Source: Acetobacter oryzoeni (lineage in GTDB: Bacteria > Pseudomonadota > Alphaproteobacteria > Acetobacterales > Acetobacteraceae). From it: a stretch of 64,000 nucleotides of DNA. A program made the position numbers and the translations under genes. The notes beneath the pieces were generated by a model. The model made no database searches, was not told the DNA's origin, and saw only the letters and a program-made list of their open reading frames with translations. The DNA lies in assembly GCF_004014775.2 (NCBI RefSeq), contig NZ_CP042808.1, forward strand, positions 744,001 through 808,000, given 5' to 3'. Shown here piece after piece: positions 1 through 8,929 of the stretch. The first letter of the stretch is position 1. Each line of letters starts with the position of its first letter.

Positions 1-1
1 G

Positions 2-163
2 GATATGCGCTTTAAAGCCTTGTTGCGGCCAGACAGAAAACCCACCGCAATTTCAGGCGTCGCCGTAGTGGTGGTGGATTCGGCTGATTATCACCCGGAT
101 TCAGATAAAACCGCAGCCCTTAAGGAAAATGCAGGCCCATCCAAATTAGCTGCGCGTGGGTAA
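2..163 (+). CDS. C-terminal end of an unidentified protein (5' truncated by window edge)
   Basis: An open frame enters from the left edge and runs 53 codons to a TAA. The visible tail is hydrophilic, apart from a short valine-rich stretch in the middle (VAVVVV), and ends in SKLAARG. I do not recognise the family. No competing gene overlaps it, and a terminator-like hairpin follows about 75 bases downstream, which fits the end of a transcription unit. It could still be a chance open frame, because only 160 bases are visible. Confidence 0.4.
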   Translation, partial: DMRFKALLRPDRKPTAISGVAVVVVDSADYHPDSDKTAALKENAGPSKLAARG

Positions 164-236
164 TTTTACAGCGGGCAGGGCGTAATGTTTGGTGGCTGAA
201 ACTAAATGCCGCCTGTGCCTGCCTTGCACCGCAACA

Positions 237-270
237 AAAAGGCGTGCCGCCCGAAAGCAGCACGCCTTTT
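237..270. terminator. Bidirectional intrinsic terminator between convergent genes
   Basis: GGCGTGC (241-247) pairs with GCACGCC (260-266). The stem is extended by AAAA before it and TTTT after it, so it can act on both strands. It lies between the gene fragment entering from the left and the minus-strand DUF3597 gene ending at 306. Confidence 0.75.
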
Positions 271-305
271 GTTTTAACCGGTAAAACTGGTTTTCTTACC
301 AGATA

Positions 306-701
306 TTACAGGCCAGCAGGCACTTTGCCGCCGTTTTCGGCCAGTTTCTGGCGTACTTCTTTAATCAGCCATACGTTCATGGTGGCGCTATCGTTCGTGT
401 CACCCGTATAACCCAGTTCGCCAGCCAGTTTCTTGCGGGCATCCAGGGAGCTGTCGAGGCCCAGAAGCTTCAGCAGATCCACAATGGATTCCTGCCAGTT
501 CAGGTTCTGGCCATTTTTTGCAGCCATATCGGCCAGCACGGCATCAACATTTACCGGTGTGCCAGCTGGCGGAATGGAGCCCGGAGCCGCAGCGGCAGCA
601 GCAGAAGGCTGTGCACCAGCGTTGGCAGGGGATGTGGTGTCTGGCGTGGCAGCCTTGGCATGATGGAAAATGGCGGAGAGAATGGAGCCAAAAATGCTCA
701 T
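306..701 (-). CDS. DUF3597 family protein
   Basis: A 131-residue protein of unknown function. It opens with the family's characteristic start MSIFGSILSAIF. A low-complexity Ala/Pro linker (about residues 18-48) follows, and the C-terminal domain carries LLGLDSSLDARKKLAGELGYTGD and NGGKVPAGL. As I recall the family, these are its conserved segments. An upstream in-frame extension to 791 exists, but the start at 701 is preceded by AAAGGA about ten bases away and matches the family N-terminus. Monocistronic, with a terminator at 237-270. The family is often a short LysM-like or stress-associated protein; no activity can be assigned. Confidence 0.85.
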   Translation of the reverse strand: MSIFGSILSAIFHHAKAATPDTTSPANAGAQPSAAAAAAPGSIPPAGTPVNVDAVLADMAAKNGQNLNWQESIVDLLKLLGLDSSLDARKKLAGELGYTGDTNDSATMNVWLIKEVRQKLAENGGKVPAGL

Positions 702-908
702 GTTCAGAAATCCTTTCGCAAGAGCCAGCATGACTTTTACAATACAAGAAGCAGAATGCTTAAAGGCAAGCCATGCAATACCCTTAAGCATACAGCAGCA
801 TTGCTTGTTGCATAGAGCGCTTAATGCTTTCTGAATATTAAGTTTTTTTACAAGACATGGCCGGAAAAAGGCAGCCTATACCGCACAGGCAAAGCAGGTG
901 GTACATAA

Positions 909-947
909 AAAAGGGGTATGGGCCAACTGGTGGCCCATACCCCTTTT
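909..947 (-). terminator. Strong intrinsic terminator of ahcY
   Basis: A 17-bp perfect stem (909-925 with 931-947) encloses the five-base loop ACTGG. The stem ends in an A/T run, so it works on either strand. It lies 19 bases past the ahcY stop. Confidence 0.85.
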
Positions 948-965
948 GTGCACCGATTTAAAAAA

Positions 966-2255
966 TCAGTAGCGGTAGTCGTGGTGCTTGAACGGGCCGT
1001 TAACGTGCACGCCAATATATTCGGCCTGCTCTTTGTTCAGCTTGCTCAGATGTGCGCCAACCTTGGCCAGATGCAGGGCAGCAACCTTTTCATCCAGCTT
1101 TTTGGGCAGGGTGTACACCTTGGCTTCGTATTTACCTTCCGGTGCTGTCCACAGTTCAATCTGGGCCAGTGTCTGGTTGGTGAAGGAAGCAGACATCACA
1201 AAGGAGGGGTGGCCCGTGGCGTTGCCAAGGTTCACCAGACGGCCTTCGGACAGAACAATCAGGCGCTTGCCATCGGGGAATACAACTTCATCCACCTGCG
1301 GCTTGATGTTGTCCCACGTGAAGTTACGCAGCGCGTTGATCTGGATTTCAGAATCAAAGTGCCCGATGTTGCACACAATGGCGCGGTTTTTCATGGCGCG
1401 CATGTGGTCAAGCGTAATCACGTCCACGTTGCCGGTGGCGGTTACAAAGATGTCACCACGGGGAGCACCTTCTTCCATCGTCACCACTTCGTAGCCTTCC
1501 ATGGCGGCCTGAAGAGCGCAGATGGGGTCTACTTCCGTAACGAGAACGCGGCAGCCTGCATTGCGCAGGGAAGCAGCAGAACCTTTACCCACATCACCAT
1601 AACCGGCAACAACGGCAACCTTGCCAGCCATCATCACGTCTGTGCCACGGCGGATGGCGTCCACCAGGCTTTCACGGCAGCCATACAGGTTATCGAACTT
1701 GGATTTGGTAACGCTGTCGTTCACGTTAATGGCCGGAACCTTCAACGTGCCTTTTTTCTGCATTTCCCACAGGCGGTGCACACCTGTTGTGGTTTCTTCA
1801 GAAAGGCCTTTCACGTTGGCCAGCAGTTCGGGGTATTTGTCGTGCATCAGCACGGTCAGATCACCGCCGTCATCCAGAATCATGTTCGGGGTCCAGCTAT
1901 CGGGGCCCTTCACTGTCTGTTCAATGCACCACCAGAATTCTTCTTCCGACAGGCCTTTCCATGCAAATACGGGAATGCCCGCAGCAGCAATGGCAGCCGC
2001 AGCGTGGTCCTGCGTAGAGAAGATGTTGCAAGATGACCAACGCACCGTGGCGCCAAGGGCCACCAGTGTTTCAATCAGCACGGCGGTCTGGATGGTCATG
2101 TGCAGGCAGCCGGCAATGCGTGCGCCTTTCAGCGGCTTGCTCTGGCCGTATTCCTCGCGCAGGGCCATCAGGCCGGGCATTTCGCCTTCGGCAATGGAAA
2201 TTTCCTTGCGGCCCCACTCAGCGAGAGAGAGATCCTTAACCTTGTAATCGCTCAT
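966..2255 (-). CDS. ahcY: Adenosylhomocysteinase (S-adenosylhomocysteine hydrolase)
   Basis: Reversibly hydrolyses S-adenosylhomocysteine to adenosine and homocysteine. This removes the inhibitory product of SAM-dependent methylations and feeds methionine regeneration; cytosolic NAD-dependent tetramer. The 429 residues match the usual bacterial length. Visible signatures are the N-terminal LAEWGRKEI, the NAD-binding GYGDVGKG in the middle, and the C-terminal end KHHDYRY with the conserved lysine and tyrosine that reach into a neighbouring subunit's NAD site. Transcribed alone, away from plsC, and ending at a strong hairpin. Its 5' leader holds a structured element that may sense SAH (2298-2350). 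Confidence 0.97.
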   Translation of the reverse strand: MSDYKVKDLSLAEWGRKEISIAEGEMPGLMALREEYGQSKPLKGARIAGCLHMTIQTAVLIETLVALGATVRWSSCNIFSTQDHAAAAIAAAGIPVFAWKGLSEEEFWWCIEQTVKGPDSWTPNMILDDGGDLTVLMHDKYPELLANVKGLSEETTTGVHRLWEMQKKGTLKVPAINVNDSVTKSKFDNLYGCRESLVDAIRRGTDVMMAGKVAVVAGYGDVGKGSAASLRNAGCRVLVTEVDPICALQAAMEGYEVVTMEEGAPRGDIFVTATGNVDVITLDHMRAMKNRAIVCNIGHFDSEIQINALRNFTWDNIKPQVDEVVFPDGKRLIVLSEGRLVNLGNATGHPSFVMSASFTNQTLAQIELWTAPEGKYEAKVYTLPKKLDEKVAALHLAKVGAHLSKLNKEQAEYIGVHVNGPFKHHDYRY

Positions 2256-2297
2256 ATTATCCTGTCTTCCTGTGCAGATCGGGCTTTTCTATACAGC

Positions 2298-2350
2298 GTG
2301 GGGCAGGTGGATGCCAGCCGAAACCGGCATGGCAGATGCAGCCCCTGCAT
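2298..2350 (-). promoter_or_regulatory. Candidate SAH-riboswitch-like leader of ahcY
   Basis: Read on the minus strand, GGGGC (2345-2341) can pair with GCCCC (2304-2300) as a closing stem. TGCA follows the 5' strand directly, as in the GCUGCA core of SAH riboswitches. An internal hairpin GCCG-GTTT-CGGC comes next. ATGC (2350-2347), just outside the stem, can pair with GCAT (2314-2311) just after the hairpin, which gives an H-type pseudoknot. This is the SAH-riboswitch layout, and the gene 43 bases downstream is the expected target. The primary sequence departs from the consensus I remember, so this is a structural inference. Confidence 0.42.
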
Positions 2351-2436
2351 GCTTGCCGCTTGCATATGGGCTTTTTTTCTGGTGTCCAGATGCAACATGT
2401 CCTGAATGATCTTTAAGACTACGCCGGGTTTTTTGA

Positions 2437-3147
2437 ATGTCTGTGCTCCGTTCCGTTCTGTTTAACGTTCTGGCTTTTCTGCTTACGCTGCTTATGGGCG
2501 TTGGGGCTTTTCCCATTCGCTGGTTTGCGCATGGGTTGGCGCTGCCTTATGCAAAATTGTGGTCTCGGCTTGTTTTGGCGCTGTTTCGCAGTATTTGCGG
2601 CGTAAAGGTGGAAATTACTGGGCTGGAGCATCTGCCTGCCAAGGGTCCGGCACTTATTGCATCTCAACATCAATCCGCTTTTGATACGCTGGTGTGGATG
2701 CTGCTGCTGCCCCGGCCATGTTATGTGATGAAGGGTGAACTGCGGCGTATTCCCCTGCTTGGCCCCATGCTGGTTTTAACCGGCATGATGCCTATTGAGC
2801 GTGCAGCAGGGGCCAAGGCCATGCGCATGCTGTTGCAGGAAACAGACAAAGCCCTGAAGGCAGACAGGCAGATCATTATTTTCCCTGAAGGCACACGCAC
2901 GGCACCGGGTGAGCACGTAGCACTTAAACCGGGCATTGCCGCCATGGCCAACCACGCCAAACTGCCGGTTATTCCGGTTGCTACCAATTCTGGCCTGTTC
3001 TGGGGGCGCAATGCGTTTTTCAAACGCTCTGGCGTTTTGCACATAGCCATTGGCCCAGCCGTAGGCCCAGCCAAGCGCGCGGCCTTGCTGGCAGATATTG
3101 AGGCGGGATGGCGTGAACAGGAAAAAACATTTCAGCCCATAGCCTGA
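2437..3147 (+). CDS. plsC: 1-acyl-sn-glycerol-3-phosphate acyltransferase
   Basis: Transfers an acyl chain to lysophosphatidic acid to make phosphatidic acid, the precursor of all membrane phospholipids; inner membrane. The 236 residues contain an N-terminal hydrophobic segment (about 5-25) and the catalytic H-x4-D box HQSAFD (78-83). The glycerol-phosphate-binding block FPEGTR follows at 148-153. Length and motif spacing are typical for PlsC. Divergent from ahcY with a 181-bp shared upstream region. Could also act on other lysophospholipids, but nothing in the sequence suggests it. Confidence 0.93.
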   Translation: MSVLRSVLFNVLAFLLTLLMGVGAFPIRWFAHGLALPYAKLWSRLVLALFRSICGVKVEITGLEHLPAKGPALIASQHQSAFDTLVWMLLLPRPCYVMKGELRRIPLLGPMLVLTGMMPIERAAGAKAMRMLLQETDKALKADRQIIIFPEGTRTAPGEHVALKPGIAAMANHAKLPVIPVATNSGLFWGRNAFFKRSGVLHIAIGPAVGPAKRAALLADIEAGWREQEKTFQPIA

Positions 3148-3489
3148 GAGCAGGGGATAAAAACTGCACAAGAGCATGTGGATAACTTTGTGGAATTTCT
3201 TTTGCCCATATGGGTGGGTGCATCAGTAATCGGGCGTCTTTTTCTGTAAATATCTGTAAAATGCAAATTGAATACTTTGTAAATTTTTTGTGAATGACAA
3301 AACTGTCGCGTTTTTGTCTTTCATATCAAGGGCTTTTTTTAGAAGGTGCCTTCCCCTGCAAAAAACAGCATCAGGTTTTCCCTCCAACTTGGTGCGAATA
3401 TGACAGAATAAGGGCGCAGTCCCCTTACCTGTGGATAAAAGGCGGGACTCTGTGGGAAACCGCCATGAATGTTCAGGAAAAGGGTGTGA
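3148..3489. other. AT-rich intergenic region with two perfect DnaA boxes; possible replication origin or DnaA-controlled promoter
   Basis: A 342-base gap without a convincing gene. TGTGGATAA, the complement of the perfect DnaA box TTATCCACA, occurs at 3177-3185 and again at 3430-3438 in the same orientation. A weaker copy, TGTGGGAAA, lies near 3451. Between them 3240-3300 is markedly AT-rich with repeated TCTGTAAA units, like a DNA unwinding element. The region also has to hold the promoter of the downstream DUF2125 gene. Function as an origin is inferred from these elements only. Confidence 0.4.
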
Positions 3490-4566
3490 ATGAAAAAAGC
3501 GTTTCTTAATGTTGCGGCAGGTGCTGGTGGCTGCTTTCTGGTTTTAAGTGGCTATTGGTGGGCAAGTGCGCAGTATCTGCAAAAACAGGCAGATAATATG
3601 CCATCTGGGTGTCAGGCTCATTACACATCTCGCGCTGTAAATGGGTGGCCATGGCGTGCGCGGCTAGATACACAAAACATGCGTATGGTATGCACGCCAT
3701 TATTGGCTGCGCGTTCTTCTGCTTTTCAGATCATTTACGCTGCGGCGCGCGTTACGGCAGATACCGCGTTCTGGCGGCCCTTTTTCATACATGTGCGGCT
3801 GATTAGCCCGATGGTGATGGAAACACTCCATAATGGGCAGGAAGAGGATGACGCTCCTGTTATTTTGCATATGGAGGGAGACCCCATAGAGCTTGACCTT
3901 CCGTTAAGCAGAAAGGCGGCGGGCCATGCGGCTTTTCAGGCGCCGTTCCTGCATGTGCTGTTTCCTGCAGGTGCCAGCCATATGGGCGATATGGTGCTGC
4001 AAAATGTGCGGGGCAAAGCCTTTTGGAACATGCAGGCAACGCAGGAGCAAAGCACGGCCTCGCTTTTTGTAAAGGCCCAGCGTTGGGGAATAACGGGTTG
4101 GCAGACAGTGCTGGAGCATGTGCAGGCTGCCATTGCCATATCGGGGCCAACAACAAGTGTGCGCGAAAGCATTTTTCCATCTAATGGTGCAGCCGCATGG
4201 CCAGATGTTCTGGTGCAACGCTTTACAGCCCACTGGCGTGGTTTGAACCTGAACATGACAGGGCAGGTGCGTGGCGGAGAACTTTTGCGCCCCACGGGTG
4301 ATTTCTGGCTGAGCGTGGCAAACTGGCAGCCCTTTTTAGAGAGCTTGCGGCGTGAAGGCACACTTTCCGCGCAGGAGGCCACAGGCATGGCCGCCATGTT
4401 GGCGCGTGTTACGCGGGAACAGCCGGGCAACCTGCAAATGCCGCTGATGTTGCGTAATGGCACCATGCAGTTGGGAACTCTCCCTGTTTCTGCCTTGCAA
4501 CCTGTTTTTCAGGCAGCGCGCCATGCCGCGCAGGAAGCCGGAGCACAAGCCGGGCACGCCCCCTGA
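3490..4566 (+). CDS. DUF2125 domain protein, membrane anchored
   Basis: A 358-residue envelope protein of unknown function. It has an N-terminal uncleaved signal or signal anchor (about residues 4-25). A DUF2125-type body follows; its opening contains a cysteine (GCQAHY) and the family hallmark GWPWRARLD near residue 52. The family is common in Alphaproteobacteria and resembles AsmA-like or lipid-facing periplasmic proteins, but no activity is known to me. It stands after the DnaA-box region and ends 10 bases before the convergent gloB stop. Confidence 0.8.
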   Translation: MKKAFLNVAAGAGGCFLVLSGYWWASAQYLQKQADNMPSGCQAHYTSRAVNGWPWRARLDTQNMRMVCTPLLAARSSAFQIIYAAARVTADTAFWRPFFIHVRLISPMVMETLHNGQEEDDAPVILHMEGDPIELDLPLSRKAAGHAAFQAPFLHVLFPAGASHMGDMVLQNVRGKAFWNMQATQEQSTASLFVKAQRWGITGWQTVLEHVQAAIAISGPTTSVRESIFPSNGAAAWPDVLVQRFTAHWRGLNLNMTGQVRGGELLRPTGDFWLSVANWQPFLESLRREGTLSAQEATGMAAMLARVTREQPGNLQMPLMLRNGTMQLGTLPVSALQPVFQAARHAAQEAGAQAGHAP

Positions 4567-4576
4567 ACGGAAGTGT

Positions 4577-5302
4577 TTAGAACGTATCTTTTTCGCGGCG
4601 CAGTTGTGCAAAGGTTTGCACGTCCTGCGCGCGTAAAAAGGGGTTGGTGGCGCGTTCCATCCCCAATGTGGAGGGCACGGTGGGTTTGTTTTCTGCCCGC
4701 AGGCGGCGCACTTCGGCCACACGTTCCTTCAGGGCCGCATTATGTGGCTCTGCGTGCAGGGCAAAGGCGCTGTTCCCTAGCGTATATTCGTGCCCACAAT
4801 AAACGCGCGTTGCATCTGGCAACGCATCCAGCTTGTGCAGGCTTTCAAACATCTGTTCGGCAGTGCCCTCAAACAGTCGGCCACATCCAAGGCTGAACAG
4901 CGTATCCCCACAAAAGAGAGAGGGCGGGTTGGGGAAGTCATAGCAAATATGCCCCAGCGTATGGCCCGGAACAGCAATAACAGTGCCGATGCACGCACCC
5001 ACGGCAATGTTTTCTTGATCATGCAGTGCAATATCCAGTGGCGGCATACGCTGTTGTTCGGCGGCCGGCCCAGCCACACGGGCATGATAGCGTTGGCGCA
5101 GGGCTTCTGTGCCGCCGGTGTGGTCATGATGATGGTGTGTGAGCAAAATCAGATCCAGCCGCCCGCCTTCTTTTTCAATAAAGTTGGCAACGGGGGCAGC
5201 TTCTCCTGGGTCTATCACTGCGGTGGTGCCTGTTTCCGTATCACGCAGAAACCACGCGTAATTATCGGATAGAACGGGAATGGCCTGAACATCCAAAGGC
5301 AT
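4577..5302 (-). CDS. gloB: Hydroxyacylglutathione hydrolase (glyoxalase II)
   Basis: Hydrolyses S-D-lactoylglutathione to D-lactate and glutathione, the second step of methylglyoxal detoxification. Metallo-beta-lactamase fold with the dinuclear metal motif THHHHDH at residues 55-61. Later metal ligands are visible in PGHTLGH, FCGDTLF and CGHEYT. The chosen start (MPLDVQAIPV, 241 residues) has AGGAG nine bases upstream and matches the family N-terminus; an in-frame extension to 5398 would run into the divergent methyltransferase. This gloB/methyltransferase divergent pair is, as I recall, common in Alphaproteobacteria. Confidence 0.93.
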   Translation of the reverse strand: MPLDVQAIPVLSDNYAWFLRDTETGTTAVIDPGEAAPVANFIEKEGGRLDLILLTHHHHDHTGGTEALRQRYHARVAGPAAEQQRMPPLDIALHDQENIAVGACIGTVIAVPGHTLGHICYDFPNPPSLFCGDTLFSLGCGRLFEGTAEQMFESLHKLDALPDATRVYCGHEYTLGNSAFALHAEPHNAALKERVAEVRRLRAENKPTVPSTLGMERATNPFLRAQDVQTFAQLRREKDTF

Positions 5303-5384
5303 GAGGAAAGCTCCTGCTGTGAAAGTTTGGGAATAGGGAAGGCAAATCATGACGGGGTCACAAACCGTATGATAGACATGCAGG

Positions 5385-6158
5385 ATGCTTGATGTCATGC
5401 CGCCGGAAAGCAGTTTTTACACAACAGCAAGAGGCCAGTGTTTTCTGGCTCTGGTTGGTGAACGCCTGCGCTGGTTCTGGCCAGATCTGGGGCAGCAGCA
5501 TGCTGTGCTGGGTTTGGGGCATGCCGCGGCTTATCTGGAAAAGCTGGAGAGTGGCAGAAACACGCCAGCCTGTTTGGTTGCGGCCAATGCGCCGCAATGG
5601 GATGCAGCATCCATTCCAGGCCGAAGCTGTGTGGTGGATCTGCACGGCTTGCCGTTTCAGCCCGAACAGTTTGACCGCGTGCTGATGGTGCATGCGCTGG
5701 ATGATCGCAAACAATCCGTGTCTGTTCTGCGGGCCGCCGGGCAGGTGATGAAGCCTGATGGCAGGCTGCTGTTAATTGTGCCCAGCCGTTTTGGTGGCCG
5801 GGCGCGGTTGCGGGGCACGCCATTCAGGCACGATGCAGCTTTTTCGCGCCGATGTCTCAAGCAAATGCTGGCTGCGGCCATGCTCAAGCCGGAACAGTGG
5901 GATGAAGCCCTTTTTCTGCCCACGGGGGCCATGCACTGGATGCGCCATAACGGGCGAAAAATGGATATTGCGGGCAAGGTGCTATGCCCCGGCGCAGGTA
6001 GCCTGATATTGGTGGAAGCGGTGCGGGATGAGTATTCAGCGCTTTCCCTGCCGGTAAAGCTGCGGCAGCGTTGGCTCTCCCGTTCCCTCTTGCCGGTAAG
6101 GGGCACAGCAAAGGCTATACAGGACAGAAAATACGTTTCGCGCATTTCGCGGCGCTGA
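5385..6158 (+). CDS. Class I SAM-dependent methyltransferase
   Basis: A 257-residue methyltransferase. The degenerate SAM-binding loop VLGLGHAAAYLEKL sits near residues 41-54. The acidic end of strand 2 and the block VVDLHGLPFQPEQFDRVLMVHALD follow at the position of motifs II-IV. Substrate unknown. It is divergent from gloB by 82 bases and lies 24 bases upstream of the hyfB-like gene in the same direction, so it may be the first gene of that operon. An alternative ATG lies four codons downstream. Confidence 0.8.
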   Translation: MLDVMPPESSFYTTARGQCFLALVGERLRWFWPDLGQQHAVLGLGHAAAYLEKLESGRNTPACLVAANAPQWDAASIPGRSCVVDLHGLPFQPEQFDRVLMVHALDDRKQSVSVLRAAGQVMKPDGRLLLIVPSRFGGRARLRGTPFRHDAAFSRRCLKQMLAAAMLKPEQWDEALFLPTGAMHWMRHNGRKMDIAGKVLCPGAGSLILVEAVRDEYSALSLPVKLRQRWLSRSLLPVRGTAKAIQDRKYVSRISRR

Positions 6159-6182
6159 ATAGATTGTCATTAACCGGCTGTC

Positions 6183-7916
6183 ATGGTGTTATCCGCCGGA
6201 TTTCATAGCAGGTTGGGGCCGGGTTCCATTTTCACCTCCTTTGTTCTTTGCAGTTTGCTGGCAATATTTGCTGCGCTGGGCGTTTTTGCAGTGCTGCCAG
6301 ACAGGCTTCTGCGCGGCGCTGCGGTTTGGCGGGCAGAAATTATGGGTGGTCTGTGGGCGCTTTCTGGCGTGCTGGCCATTGTGGGGGCTGCGTGCAAGCT
6401 GGAGGGCGAACTCAGCTGGTTTCCGGTTTTCGGGCTGGATGGCCCGGCTTTGCCCATGCTTGTTTTGCTGGCGTTTGCCGGTGGTGTAGCCGGTAGCGGC
6501 GCTGCGGCGCTGGCCTGCGTGTTTGTGGGGGTGGGCTTTCTGGCTCTTTCGCCTCTTGTTTTCGGGCTGCTTACCGGCACGGCATTGGTGCTTCTGGCCG
6601 CTGGCGGGTGGCGCAGTGTGTGCCTGCCATTTGCCGTGCTGCCTGCCTGTATTCCCGCTGATAGCCCGTTTTGCGTGCCGCTTTTGTGCCTGACAGTGCT
6701 GTTGATGGGCTGGGCGGTTTCTGTGCAAAAAGGGTCTACGGCTGTGCTGCCCGGCATGGTTGGGCTGTTTTTGCTGGGCCGTTTGTTGGCAGAAGTGGGT
6801 GAACTTTCTGTGCTGCCGCAGGTCATGCTGGTGGCAAGCGGATGTTTGGTGGCAGCAACAGGCACGTTGCAGGCCATGCGGGATAAGGGGCTGGCACGTA
6901 TTGCATCCGGCCTATGTGCAGCATGGTATGGCATATTGGTGGTGGCTGTTGCGCTGGCTCTTGTTTCCAGCTTTGGCGGTATGGAAACATTCCGTATGGC
7001 CATTATTCTGGGTATGGGCGCACCCATGCTGGCCCTTATTGGTTTGCTATGGCTGGCCCAATGGCAGCAGGCAGAACCCAAGCGCCGCATTGCCTCTCTT
7101 TCTGGGCATGTGCTGGTTGCGGGCCTGTTGATGCTGTTTTCCATTATGCCGCCATTTGGCGGGTTTGCCGTTTTATGGAGCCTGCTTGTTGGCGCGTATG
7201 ATGCCATTGCCGTGGCGCAACCCGTTGGCGCGTTAACTATTATGCTGCTGCTTACGCTGCTGGGCAGCATTATGGTGCTTATGGGCGCAGGGTTGTTGCG
7301 GGCAGGTGCTGCGCTGCTGTTTCCTTCCACCATTTTTCAGCCGCATCAGGCCCCTGTGGCGGCAGAGTTTGTATGGCCAAGCTGGATATGTGCCGGAGCG
7401 GCCCTTTTGCTTGTGCTGTTGCCGGGGGTATGGCTTTCGCTGGCAGACCATCTGGTGGTGGGGCCTGTTGTGCCGCCTCTCAAGTGGAACCGCATTGCCA
7501 CAATCTGGCTGGAAGGCGGAGGGGCCAGCTTTACGCCTGTTTTTACATTGCTGGCGTTGGGCGCGGCTTTGGCCGCTGCCGCCCTGTTGGTGCGGTTGTT
7601 GGGCTTTTTGCCTTTTGGGCGCGTTATCAAGCCAGTGCCAGTGTGGCGCCAAGGTGCCCCTATCATTCAATCTGCTGAAGGCCATACGGTTTCTTACGAA
7701 GGTGCAGCCCCTTTATGGCCAGCCTGCATGGCGCTTTTTGGGCTTGCGGCAGAAACCCGAAAGGACAGAAGGCTGGCCCGCCGTGGCCGTGTTGCTTTGC
7801 GCTATGGCAGGCGCTGGTTGTTCCGAGGGGCCGAATGGTGTGAAACACAGGGCCTTGTGCTGATTCTGCTGCTTTTGGGTGGTGGCCTGCTGGTGGGGCT
7901 GTTTGTAGGAAAATGA
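6183..7916 (+). CDS. Hydrogenase-4 subunit B-like (NuoL/MrpA-type) membrane protein, degenerate
   Basis: A 577-residue, about 14-helix membrane protein of the proton-translocating antiporter-like family (HyfB/HycC/NuoL). Helix pattern and a late SIMPPFGGFAVLW segment, which corresponds to the family's PP-GF motif, support this. I cannot find the usual WLPxAHxxAP signature. The helix with the conserved channel lysine reads LPGMVGLFLLGRLL here, without lysine. It is shorter than E. coli HyfB (672 residues). First membrane subunit of a six-gene operon, overlapping the next gene by four bases. Either it no longer pumps protons or it uses other residues; that is inference. Confidence 0.75.
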   Translation: MVLSAGFHSRLGPGSIFTSFVLCSLLAIFAALGVFAVLPDRLLRGAAVWRAEIMGGLWALSGVLAIVGAACKLEGELSWFPVFGLDGPALPMLVLLAFAGGVAGSGAAALACVFVGVGFLALSPLVFGLLTGTALVLLAAGGWRSVCLPFAVLPACIPADSPFCVPLLCLTVLLMGWAVSVQKGSTAVLPGMVGLFLLGRLLAEVGELSVLPQVMLVASGCLVAATGTLQAMRDKGLARIASGLCAAWYGILVVAVALALVSSFGGMETFRMAIILGMGAPMLALIGLLWLAQWQQAEPKRRIASLSGHVLVAGLLMLFSIMPPFGGFAVLWSLLVGAYDAIAVAQPVGALTIMLLLTLLGSIMVLMGAGLLRAGAALLFPSTIFQPHQAPVAAEFVWPSWICAGAALLLVLLPGVWLSLADHLVVGPVVPPLKWNRIATIWLEGGGASFTPVFTLLALGAALAAAALLVRLLGFLPFGRVIKPVPVWRQGAPIIQSAEGHTVSYEGAAPLWPACMALFGLAAETRKDRRLARRGRVALRYGRRWLFRGAEWCETQGLVLILLLLGGGLLVGLFVGK

Positions 7917-8929
7917 AGCAGGATTTAACATGGGGCTGGGCGTTTGGCTGCGTTGCTGCTTTAGCTATTCAAACCGCCCTTATGGTGCTGGTGGCGCCTT
8001 GGTTTGCGGGGTGGGTGCATCGTCTTGCCGGCCGATTGGTAGGTGAGCCCCGTTTTCCCGCAGGGGGAAGATGGCAGGAAATCTGGCACCAGTTTCGCAG
8101 GCCTTCCTTATATGGGCGGCAAGATGGGCTGAATGGCGTTTTTTGTGCCTTGGCGCTGGTGCTGGCGGTGTTGGCCTGTGGGCTGGTGCCTGTATTTACG
8201 CTTACCATGCCGGGCTTTCCTGCGCCGGGTATGCTGCTTGTGTGCACCATTCTGGTGGCCGTAGGCGTTTTGCTGGATCTGCCTCAGGCTGTGCAGGAAG
8301 CCTCTGCCGCACAACAAGGGTGCGCGGCCATTGTGGCCGATGCGTTGCTCTTGCCCGTATTAACCCCCGTGCTGTTGCTAACCGGAGCGCATGACCTGGT
8401 AGCCTTTCTGGGCAGGCTGCATGCGCTTTCTCCTATTACAGAAGGTGCGCCTTACGTTCTGGCGGGTGTGGCGCTGTTTTTGGCAACAGCCTTGGCAAGG
8501 CGGGATGAGCAAACAGCCTCTGCCACACTTTCCGGCCCGGATAGAGCCATGTGGCTTTTGGCCGCAGATTGCATGCAGATGTGCTGGGTTACGCTGGCGG
8601 CAGATATGGCATGGGCAGGCAGCTTGGCCATGCCAGGGGAAAGTGGGGCCGAAAACTGGTTGACCCAATGTGTGGAAGGCCTGGGCCTGTGGATGTTCAA
8701 GCTGCTTGTGGCATCCTTTATGCTGGCGGTGCTGCGTATGGCTTTGCTGCCTGCGGGCCGCCGTGCGCGGGTGCGGCTGGGTGCTATTTTTCTGCTGGGC
8801 GTTCTGGCATGGCAGGTGACGTCCTCTCACGTTGCTGCTCCACCTGCGGAGCCGGAAAACCACAACGTTGAGGATGAAAATACCCAAGGCTATTCCACAG
8901 AGCCAGCGCCAGAAGGAGAACCTTCATGA
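7913..8929 (+). CDS. Hydrogenase-4 subunit C-like (NuoH/HycD-type) membrane protein
   Basis: A 338-residue membrane protein with roughly eight helices. Its opening follows the NuoH/HyfC pattern: a first helix, then a loop GRLVGEPRFPAGGRWQE and RRPSLYGRQDGLNG. In complex I and group 4 hydrogenases this subunit links the peripheral arm to the membrane arm. The PFDxPExE-type loop that normally contacts the catalytic subunit is not visible; the matching loop reads ARRDEQTASATLSG. The C-terminus carries an unusual acidic, proline-rich tail of about 28 residues. Starts inside the stop of the preceding gene (ATGA overlap) and overlaps the next gene likewise. Confidence 0.75.
   Translation: MKQDLTWGWAFGCVAALAIQTALMVLVAPWFAGWVHRLAGRLVGEPRFPAGGRWQEIWHQFRRPSLYGRQDGLNGVFCALALVLAVLACGLVPVFTLTMPGFPAPGMLLVCTILVAVGVLLDLPQAVQEASAAQQGCAAIVADALLLPVLTPVLLLTGAHDLVAFLGRLHALSPITEGAPYVLAGVALFLATALARRDEQTASATLSGPDRAMWLLAADCMQMCWVTLAADMAWAGSLAMPGESGAENWLTQCVEGLGLWMFKLLVASFMLAVLRMALLPAGRRARVRLGAIFLLGVLAWQVTSSHVAAPPAEPENHNVEDENTQGYSTEPAPEGEPS

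Noticed and set aside
918..2036. Long open frame of 372 codons antisense to ahcY
   Set aside because: It mirrors ahcY, has no family similarity and a histidine/valine-rich composition typical of a shadow frame.
3294..3509. 71-codon frame in the DnaA-box region
   Set aside because: No signal, no similarity, and it overlaps the DUF2125 start; the region looks regulatory.
6203..7333. Open frame antisense to the hyfB-like gene
   Set aside because: Ser/Thr/Pro-rich translation without start signal; the sense frame is a coherent membrane protein.
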